In this document: piece by piece, positions 56,159 to 64,000 of the stretch
Numbering within the stretch: position 1 is the first letter of the stretch
How the letters are laid out: every line of letters begins with the position of its first letter
NCBI GenBank assembly: GCA_027924585.1
Contig: BSBM01000050.1
Coordinates: 8,393,501 to 8,457,500, forward strand
Direction: 5' to 3'
Length of the DNA: 64,000 nt
Source of the DNA: Larix kaempferi
Taxonomy: Eukaryota; Streptophyta; Pinopsida; Pinales; Pinaceae
Position numbers and translations under genes: made by a program
The notes under the pieces: generated by a model
The model's input: only the letters and a program-made list of their open reading frames with translations
What the model was told of the DNA's origin: nothing
Databases searched by the model: none

Positions 56159-56172
56159 ATAATATAAAATAA

Positions 56173-57175
56173 AGAACTTCTCAATGACTTGACTAAATTC
56201 TCAATTGCTCAAAATATCTAGTAATTTGTGTACATCAACAATAAATTAAATTATTTTTTAGTGTGTCATATAACTAAATAATCTTATTTCATTTTAGCTT
56301 TTCAGTTTTAAAATATGAATGAAACTGTTGGCAGAAAAAATTAATTTTGATTTTCTTTTAATAATTTAGTAGTGAACTATTCAACCTATTATCCATTATA
56401 TTATTTTCAATTAAATATAATGTTCCTAACCAAGATTTAATTAATTGCATTTCATTTAAAATGTATACTCATATACCATAGTCGTAGTCGTAATAAAGAT
56501 AATTACTATTTCAATGAAAAATAAAATTTCTAATTAGAACCTTTTACCTATTAAGTTTATAAAGTTGACAAAGTTAATAGAGATCTACATTATCAAACAC
56601 ATCAAATAAATCTAAAGAACATTAAGAAACATCATCACCGTGATAATATAGGGGCGATATTAACTTTCATCTTCCAATTCATGTGTTTTATCTCTACAAT
56701 AAGTTTGAAGATTTAGCTTTCCATTACTATTTTGATGAGAAATTAATTTTTAAATAAATAATCGTCACATACAACCATAGGGCCATTTTACGAAATAATA
56801 TAAGACACAAATCTTCCATCGTTTGAAGTATGTTGTATTTTACCATTTACTGTCTGGTAATTTTTCTAAGATAAATTTTACTACCGAGACAAGTTGGAAT
56901 CGTAGAGCAAGCGACAATGACAGATGTAATACTTACCCGTCGAATTTATTTTTTGCTTACACTTTCCTTCTTCCATTGGATTGACTTTCATGCCAGAAAG
57001 ACGAGGAGGTACGAATTATACAGAGACGCTGTCCGTCTCTTAAAGAACGAGAACTACCTAGGACAAAAACATATTACTGATAAAACAATATAAATGCGGT
57101 AAAATATGTATCCATAATACACGGTGGTATATAGTATATACCGGTATGTACCCACCTACTACTAATAACTAATAA
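56173..57175. other. AT-rich intergenic region downstream of the phytocyanin gene
   Basis: No gene found. The part next to 57176 would contain the 3' UTR of the minus-strand phytocyanin gene. Confidence 0.5.
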
Positions 57176-58128
57176 TTAGTAGAGGATTTTGAGAGCTACG
57201 AATAGAATAGGGATGACAAGGTTCTTGGCAGAGACCAAATCCGGAGGAGATGCACTCGGCGGCGGTGGAGAGGCGGTGGGCGTATTTGGCGAAGCCGACG
57301 GAGACTCTGCGGACGGGAGCGGAGAAGACAGAGATGGAGAAGACGACGGAGTCACTGCGGACGGGGACGGAGGAGACAGAGCTGGAGAAGACAACGGAGT
57401 CGAACTGGACACCGAAGGAGTTGGGGACAACGATGGGGATAGAACGGGGCCAACGGGAGCTGGAGAAGACGACGGAGATGGAGAGGAGACAACAGAAGCC
57501 GGCGACGGAGAGGAGGAAGGAGCTTTGTGAGTGGGTGTGGAAGCCGGAGCGGGAGCGAATGAAGGAGAAGAAGCAACGGTTGAGGGACCCGGAGAGGCAG
57601 CTATTGTCGGTGCGGGGGAGCCATGACTACCATTTCGCGGAGCCAGAACTACGACAAGAAGCTTCTCTCCCTTTTGACAGTTGCTTCGATTGCCGCTAAT
57701 GAAGTGAAAGGGGCCGTAGCGAGCTAATGTGAAGACCGTCTTCCCGCCTTTGTAAGACGCAATTGGGCTCGACGTGTTGCAGGCGTCATACTGCTGCGCT
57801 GTAACATGCAGAACGGAGTCCACGGCAGAATTGTAGTTGAACACTGCATCAAAAAACGGATGGGTTCGAACGTCAGAGACCACGATTCACAGTTAGCATC
57901 GTTGTTAGGAACATCTCGGCATTTAAAAGGGAAACAGAAATAAAACTACTTACAGAGCGTATCGTGGATTAAGAATCGGTTCCTCCCAGCCCACTGGTTG
58001 TATGTCTCGGACTGGACTCCGGACGGGACGACCCATCCATTTCTGCCTCCCACTACGAACTGAAGAGCCAGGGCGCCGTGGAAGAAGGGCAGCAGAAAAC
58101 AGACCATCCAAGGCCAAACCAGCGCCAT
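57176..58128 (-). CDS. Early nodulin-like protein (phytocyanin domain, GPI-anchored AGP type), two exons
   Basis: Exon 1 is 57954-58128 from ATG 58128; the intron is 57844-57953 (GTAAGTAG...TTTTTTGATGCAG); exon 2 is 57176-57843, stop TAA. Joined length is 280 aa. Residues 1-21 are a signal peptide (MALVWPWMVCFLLPFFHGALA). Residues 22-125 are a plastocyanin-like domain with GGRNGWVVPSG, NQWAGRNRFLIHDTL, QYDACNTSSPIASY, GPFHFISG and NCQKGEKLLVVV, including the two Cys of the conserved disulfide. The usual first copper-ligand His is Asp (AVDSVL), as in ENODLs, so copper binding is unlikely. A Pro/Ser/Ala-rich arabinogalactan-like region of about 120 residues and a hydrophobic tail (LVIPILFVALKILY), a GPI-anchor signal, follow. 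It would sit at the outer plasma membrane; ENODLs act in cell-wall and reproductive signalling. An upstream in-frame ATG at 58251 is disfavoured because it would bury the signal peptide. The frame is intact. Confidence 0.9.
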
Positions 58129-58640
58129 AGCGACACGAAAAGACGTGGAATAGCAACAGAAGGAAGAAAGTTGGGAGGATAGACATTGGAGAGGTGGAAA
58201 TAAGTAGCAGGATGTGGGGAAATCAACAGTGCTTTCGAAAAAGGCGGTCACTTGTCACCGACTCGCGTGGGATCCGCGGGCGGCTCCCAGTATCCAGACA
58301 ACGAGCGAAAACGCCATAAATGATTTCTGAGTTTTACGATCATAGTAAAATTATTATGGAGTTTGACGCATTCTTGAGCTTGACAAGTCGCCCTACTCCA
58401 CTCCCCTAGTGTTAATGTTTTTGACGTGACTGCCTGCATCTTATCTACTAGCACAACCACGTGGTCAAGCCGAGTGAGTGAGGGTTGTTATTAATTGTTA
58501 TCAACTGCTCAAGTTTATTGCAGTTTATTTTAATTTTAAGCATTAAGATGTGGGCTAAATTTATTGGGCGGTTGTGATAAGGTTTGGAAGATAGGTGATT
58601 TTTTCAAGGCTCACTTTTGTGGGTTTTTCAAAAAAACATA
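58129..58640 (-). promoter_or_regulatory. Upstream region of the phytocyanin gene
   Basis: Contains the 5' UTR and presumed promoter. I see no clear TATA box at the expected spacing. The minus open stretch 58248-58460 has no recognised domain. Confidence 0.4.
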
Positions 58641-59330
58641 ACTTGATGTTCTTAAGAAATGGCTTTAGACAGAACATCCTCAAAAGCTCGTAACCCACGA
58701 AGAACATATACATCAATGAAACTGCCAGTAGCATATCCATAAAGACTACAATCCAAAAAGTGCAGTGATACTCATCACCTAATACTCCTTAAATACAAAA
58801 TAACAACCTCCAGAAAAACAACTCCCCCAATATACCAAAAAACCTCAAAAAAAGAAGAAGTGACCATTTTTGCAAGAGTCAAGTATAGGGCCGATTTAGA
58901 ACAACAGGTAGGATCCTTCATCCGAAGGAGCATTGTCCAACCATTCCTCGTAGTGGAGACGACCGTTCAAATGACCAACTGTCACTTTAGATAACCTATC
59001 TGCATCGTGATTGAATTGCCGGTAGATGTGTTTAAAGGAGATCAGCTCGAAAAGATCCTTCAGATCCTGGATTCTAGACATCCACTGTTGAAGATGAAAA
59101 ACATTTAGTGAAGACTTCCCAGAAATCCAGTTGATAATATATAGTGAATCACCTGCCACTTGTAGCCTGGGGAGACCTTTCTTCCAAGCAATCCACACGA
59201 TACCCCTTAAGGCTAACAATTCCGCTTGGGTGTTTGTGCTTGATCCAACTCCCATCCATAAGTAGATTTTATGCCCCAACTTGATGTGTAAAACCATGCC
59301 CGCCCCGCATAAACCATCACTTCTGTGGAT
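58641..59330 (-). pseudogene. L1-like LINE 3' fragment (RNase H end)
   Basis: The minus-strand frame ending at 58896 encodes the C-terminal RNase H typical of plant L1 ORF2 proteins: GLCGAGMVLHI, NTQAELLALRGIVWIAW, VAGDSLYIINWISG, IYRQFNHDADRLSK. The start of the domain (the first catalytic Asp segment) is missing, and the frame left of GLCGAG (from about 59325) is unrelated. It is a 5'-truncated insertion with a 3' UTR to about 58640. Confidence 0.75.
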
Positions 59331-60060
59331 TTCGGGAATATCAATCTCTGTTGATAGGTGATTTTTTCTAAGCTTGTTTATGTGAGTTTGAGAAATATCA
59401 ATCTTTATTGAGTTACAAATTATTGATATATTTGGTTTGTGGACTATTGGATATACTCTTAAAGTTATAGTAGTAATTATCGGATTTGAACCTAGATCTA
59501 ACCCATATAATCTAAAAACATTATCAATTCTCATATAAAAAATATAAACTAAAATGAAAAAAAAAAACACGGTCGTGAATATGTGTGTCGGTGTGAAAAG
59601 CTGTGGCTAAGTCAAGCACGGTAACCGAACAACCTCCTTCGACTTCTTTAGTCCACGTTGTTGAAAGTGACATTTATAACTCTTCGCGGCTGAAAGTTTC
59701 AAGTCTATCGAAATGTCTTTTCCACCTTTGACACTTTCTCCTTTACTTCTACCTGCTATTCTTATCATTTATTGTACCTTTAATTTGTGCTTGCACCATG
59801 GCACGTGTACAATCTGTATGACCTGCACCATGACACGTGTATCATGGATTTGTTTAAAAGTGCCAAGGAAGATACATGCTTTTACTAAATCAAAATACCA
59901 ATTTTACAAAACATGTGCTCAGACAGTAACGCAACGTAAAGTAATCACTATGTGAACGAAAACTACGATTAAGCATCCAAGTGGTCAAACTTTATCAATA
60001 TAGGCACAGTAACATAAAAGTATAATGATGAGGGGTGTGAAATTTCATTTCATTTTGTTG
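59331..60060. other. Intergenic, no gene seen
   Basis: AT-rich. The plus open stretch 59713-59955 has no known motif. CACCATGGCACGTGTACA and CACCATGACACGTGTATC near 59800-59845 form a short direct repeat with ACGTGT cores. Confidence 0.45.
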
Positions 60061-60074
60061 TAAATGTTGTATGA

Positions 60075-60300
60075 TTTTCAAATGTTCTCATTATATAATT
60101 AATTTTAATAGAAATATTGGAATGTATTATTCAAACTTGTGATTTTGATAAAATTATTTTGAAATTGAAAAAAAAAAATATTTAGAATGAGTGAAATTTC
60201 AAATGTTCTCATTATAGAATTAATTTTAATAAAAATATTGAAATGTATCATTCAAATTTATGATTTTGATAAAAATTATATAGTAAAAAATAATAATCAT
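60075..60300. repeat. ~121-bp tandem duplication
   Basis: AAATGTTCTCATTATA.AATT, TTTTAATA.AAATATTG and TTTTGATAAAATTA occur twice (about 60078 and 60199). AT-rich; no gene. Confidence 0.8.
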
Positions 60301-60570
60301 AAATATTAAACTTTATATTTATAAAACATGTTTTTAAAGAAAAAAAACCAGTGTTTTTGTTATTCATTTGAATTTAAAAGTACTTATATCAAATCCTAGC
60401 AACCAACTCATTAAAAATGTATTGCTTTGTTAGATCATTCTATCATAACTAACATCTAATAGATATCAACTCCCAATATGTCACATAAGAGGAAAAATAC
60501 ATCCAAAACTAGAGAGTCTCGAAGACCATCAAAACCAGAGAAAAAAAAAAACCTGCTTCAAACTCATTCA

Positions 60571-60960
60571 CTACAGAAAGTATAAAGCACCATTTGAATC
60601 CAAATTTTCCTTTATGTATTCCTCCCAGATTAAATAGCCTTCACGAGTCTTTAGAGCCTCTTTTGATAACCGATCTGCAGTGGAATTATGTTCCCTATAA
60701 ATATGGGAGATCTCAAAGTGTTGAAAGGATCCGAGAAGGATCAGTACGATACAATACCAATCAGGTTTGCAAATTTTAACAAGCACCAAAGAGCAATTAA
60801 TTCTGCTTTTGTATTTCTCCCCGAACCACCATTAAGTCAAAGCATAAACTTGTGATCGTCATTTATCTTCACAAGAATCCCTACTGCACATACACCATCA
60901 CTCCCCGCTCCATCAAAGTATGCACAAGTGCCCATAATTACAAGATGATCACCAATCTTT
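60571..60960 (-). pseudogene. LINE RNase H domain
   Basis: DGAGSDGVCAVGILVKI (about 60890-60950) gives the first acidic residue region. Then FEISHIYREHNSTADRLSKE and a C-terminal tail. Related to the 58896-59330 fragment but from another copy. The middle GDS segment is lost or shifted. Confidence 0.7.
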
Positions 60961-61800
60961 CTAATCTTTCATGGCTCCTCAGTCATAGGCAAACATTCTT
61001 TATAATAATGAATACATTTTATGCATCCAAAGGAAATAGTAGGTTCGATATCCTTGAAAAATATCTCTATTTCTTAACTTCCAAATAGAGCAACACAAAA
61101 ATATTGGCAATGTGCGATGGTTTGGAACTTTTTTGTACCATGATAGGAGATTACAATACAATGTATCCATCCCCCATACCATCGATATATTTAAAGATTC
61201 GCAGAAAACCTTCCATAAATTCCTGGAAAATGAATAGAAGATAAAAAAATGTGAGAAACCGTTTCAGCCTCCATACCGCATAAGAGCAAGTTATCCCATG
61301 TTTGTATTGCATTCTCCAAAGCAAACCAAATAAAGCATTTTAATTTTATTGAAATTTTCCATTTCCAAACTTTTTCCACCCACCATTTAGGAGTTGTAGT
61401 GCAATCCTCTACTGTAATAACAATATAAGCCTCCTTTGTTGTCACATGTCCTTTCACATTGTCACCTGTCCATACGAGCTTATCCTCAGTTTGTTGTAGT
61501 TTGATTCCTGCCCTGTTGAGGTTCACAATATAATTTTCCCACTCAAATGACCATAATCGGTTAATACCCAAATCAAGAGCATTGTACCAATACAAACCTT
61601 TGAGGTTGTAACAACCCGGTCTCTTGATTTGAGATAGATGAGTATACCCAATTTCATTTAGATAACTCAGAATATCATTTGAGAGTTGATAACCCTCCTA
61701 AAAACCCACCATTGGATCAATGCCAATAAGTATATCTTTACCTGATCCCACTTTCCAAGCCAACTTTCTGTTAATCCACTTTAAGGATGACATGTTCAAC
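60961..61800 (-). pseudogene. LINE zinc-finger (zf-RVT-like) region
   Basis: DKLVWTGDNVKGHVTTKEAY, WWVEKVWKWKISIKLKCFIW and LENAIQTWDNLLLCGMEAET show the zf-RVT pattern found after RT in plant L1 elements. IWKLRNRDIFQG near 61060-61090 is the usual link to RNase H. Frameshifts in between. Confidence 0.75.
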
Positions 61801-61804
61801 CACA

Positions 61805-63177
61805 CTAGAAGTTTGAAGATTTTCCAGCCAAAGACCATGGTCGATGGATCCAATTTTGAATATCACCCCTGATGTATTTACCATGTAGGACCTTAATCCA
61901 TAGACTGTTTCCAAAGAGACCACGCCATAAGCTCTTCATCCTCAGAGCATTACAAAACCAATCAAGGTTTTTTATGTCCCATCTGCCCAACTGTTTAGGT
62001 TTAGATAATTTTTTCCAACTTACGAAGTGCATTTTCTTGTCCTCCACTGAACTAGACCATAAAAAGTTAAACATCCCCCTTCTAATAAGATTTAATATAG
62101 TCTTCGGGATATTTTCCATTGAAAAACAATATACTGGAATTCCCATCAGAACGGTTTTTAGCAGTGTTAATCTTCCTCCCAATGAGAGTAGCTTGTAGGT
62201 CTAAATACCAATCCCATTTTCAATTTTTTGACCAGCCAAATCTAGTCCCCGATCTTGTAGCAATTAGGCTTTAGGAAATAGCCTAGATACTTGAAACCGT
62301 CTTCAAATTTTGAAAAGTTGAAGGGAAGGAGAGTTAATAATTCTTCCATCTCATTCCGATCCAAACCATGTATGTAAAGAGCCAATTTGGTCGCACTGAA
62401 ATCCCCTGAAGCAAGAAAGAACATTTTTATAATTTCCATAAAATATCTCCATTCAACTGTCAAAACTCTACCAAATAAGATTACATCATCAATAAATAAA
62501 ATGTGTGAAATAAAAACTGAGTTTGCTATTTTTATTCCACGGATTTTTCTTTCCTTCCTAATAGCATGAATCATATTATTAAGTCCTTCAATAACAAGTA
62601 AAAAGAGTAAGGGAGACATAGGACATCTTTGGCGGTGTCCTCTAGAAATCTAGAAGAAATTTTTAGGGGTTCCATTAATGAGAACTACAAAATTTGATAA
62701 AGACACACATTCCAGAATCCAATTAGTCACTTCCAAGGAAAGACCAATCTTAAGAAGCATAAGATGCAGATAAACCCATTTAACTCTATCGTATGCTTTC
62801 ACTAAGTCCATCTTTAGAACAATGACATCTAGATCCTTTGCTTTTATTGAATGTAGGCATTCCTGGGTGATTCCCACAGCATCTAGAATTTGACGGTTTG
62901 CTAGAAAACCGAATTCCTCATTTGATAGAATCTCATAAAGTATAAGGTTTAATCAGAGGGCAATGATATTTGTTATAATTTTATAGGCCAAATTGCATAA
63001 TGCAATTGGTCTATAATCATTAAAACAACCAGGTTTATTACATTTAGGAATAAGAGCTATGTCGGTCTTATTCAAAGATTTTGAGACAAAACCTTCAATC
63101 CTCGACTCTTCTACTATATGCAACAAGTCGCTTCGCATAATATATAAAAAAAATCCAGGAAAAGTTCCATGGTCCAT
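61805..63177 (-). pseudogene. LINE reverse transcriptase
   Basis: In order: IALIPKCNKPGCFNDYRPIA (63060), VIVLKMDLVKAYDRVKW with the first catalytic Asp (62800), LINGTPKNFF, SPLLFLLVIEGL (62610), SHILFIDDVILFG where FADD has become FIDD (62490), and GGRLTLLKTVLMGIPVYCFS (62170). Separate open stretches show frameshifts or stops between blocks. Confidence 0.85.
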
Positions 63178-64000
63178 CCATCCGAACCGGGACTTTTTTC
63201 CTTCTCAAACATTTTCAAGATCGCTTCAATCTCCTCTAGAGTAACAAGTTTACCAATGTTTTTTCCATCCTCCTGAGTGAAGAGAGTGGGAAAGTGTTTA
63301 ATAACCTCCAGTTGAGCACCAATTCCAGTCCCACCCGGGTCCCTAAATTGATTTTTGAAATAAACTTCTGCCGCCTTCTTTAAGTCACCATCAGAATATA
63401 TGACCTATCCATCTTCAAGTTTCAGGTCCCAAATAGCATTAGTGTTCCCTCTAAATGCAGCATTAGTGTTCCCTCTAAGTATTGTTGTCACTTAGAGAAA
63501 TCCAGGTTGCTCTACTCTTCAAATGCCAAGTCAATTCCTCTTGTCTCATAAGTTCATTTTTCCTATTCTCTAACTCTGCTAATTCCTCTTTTTCTTCATC
63601 TAGTAAAATGCATGATTGATTTGAGTCATATAGATTCCAGATCTATTTTTCAATAGATAGAAGTTCCTTCTAATTTTCTTCCTTTTTGATCTTCTCCCAT
63701 TGAATGACTTTTGTTTTTAGACCATCCAATTTCATAACCATTCTATCCATAGGACTGTAGTCCTCCAGATTACTCATAGAGCCTTGTTTGTCCTTAACGA
63801 ATTTATAGAATTCCTGATCATGGATCCACATATTATTAAACTTAAAAGGAAAAGACCTTTTCACTTTAGCCCCATCAATTTGTAAAATAACAGGAAAATG
63901 ATCATATATAGAAGACTTAAGTCCCACACTCGATACCTCTATAGGGAAAGAGAAAAATTCCCATTCATTAAGAACTGGTCAAGACGTTTACTAATTGCAG
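63178..64000 (-). pseudogene. LINE endonuclease end and linker
   Basis: 63670-63927 contains SIYDHFPVILQID, the terminal SDHxP motif of AP endonucleases with S-D altered to Y-D, then KRSFPFKFNNMWI. The segment to 63178 is the EN-RT linker with stops. A short AGCATTAGTGTTCCCTCTAA duplication lies near 63437-63479. The N-terminal endonuclease is outside the window. Confidence 0.75.

Larger units (their letters stand above)
60550..64000 (-). mobile_element. L1-like non-LTR retrotransposon, decayed, continues past right edge
   Basis: Reading leftward from the edge: end of the AP endonuclease, RT, a zf-RVT-like region and RNase H, ending near 60571 (SNGALYFL). A short 3' UTR with an A/T run follows near 60540. 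Many stops and frameshifts. ORF1 and most of the endonuclease lie outside the window. The domain order EN-RT-zinc finger-RNase H is that of plant L1 elements. Confidence 0.85.

Noticed and set aside
57189-57699. Long plus-strand ORFs across the phytocyanin gene
   Set aside because: They are antisense to the Ser/Pro-rich exon, whose biased codons keep other frames open.
57946-58251. ATG at 58251 as start of the phytocyanin protein
   Set aside because: It would add 41 residues before a typical signal peptide; ATG 58128 places the signal peptide at the N-terminus.

Overview
This is nuclear DNA from a seed plant with a large, transposon-filled genome, most likely a conifer or other gymnosperm; the species cannot be told from the sequence. 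The grounds are deeply nested LTR retrotransposons with long non-coding leaders, an L1-type LINE with a C-terminal RNase H, and a Penelope-like retroelement (PLE) with RT and GIY-YIG domains, a class reported among plants mainly from conifers. I see only one apparently intact host gene.

The first 48.5 kb is a set of nested insertions. The outermost is an old, heavily mutated Ty1/copia element, copia A (2565-48472, + strand). A Ty3/gypsy element of Tat type (5591-45448, - strand) sits inside its RT gene, flanked by a 4-bp ATAG duplication. Removing the gypsy element rejoins the copia RT reading frame. The gypsy element carries gag, PR, RT, RNase H, IN, a second RNase H after IN, and a separate antisense gene with its own TATA box and introns. 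Two later elements entered it: a deleted copia element, copia B (14906-21873, - strand), in the protease gene, and a 16.9-kb largely non-coding LTR element, element C (28099-44952, + strand, CATAA duplication), in the gypsy 5' LTR. Inside element C lies a PLE on the minus strand (about 35.69-43.35 kb).

The PLE is the most unusual part. An internal 742-bp segment of its RT gene is repeated head to tail eight times (37363-43298) with no length variation and about 0.2% divergence. Every copy has the same in-frame stop, and the seven extra copies all lack the FVDD catalytic box. A hammerhead-ribozyme-like motif lies beyond the ORF at about 35.70-35.74 kb.

From 48.5 to 57 kb there is AT-rich DNA with tRNA-derived SINE-like sequences, a 485-bp tandem repeat, shorter tandem repeats, a 1.35-kb insertion with a CAAGA duplication, and a retroposed fragment with a 14-bp duplication. 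A two-exon phytocyanin/early-nodulin-like gene (57176-58128, - strand) is the one good host gene. A 3' fragment of an L1-like LINE follows at 58.9-59.3 kb. A longer decayed L1-like LINE runs on the minus strand from about 60.55 kb out of the right edge. At the left edge, 1-2.56 kb holds the PBS and LTR start of another Tat-like element.

Nearly all coding sequence is retroelement-derived and broken by stops, frameshifts or deletions. The ENODL gene and the GIY-YIG half of the PLE ORF are the cleanest reading frames. All family assignments come from reading motifs by eye; no database search was run.
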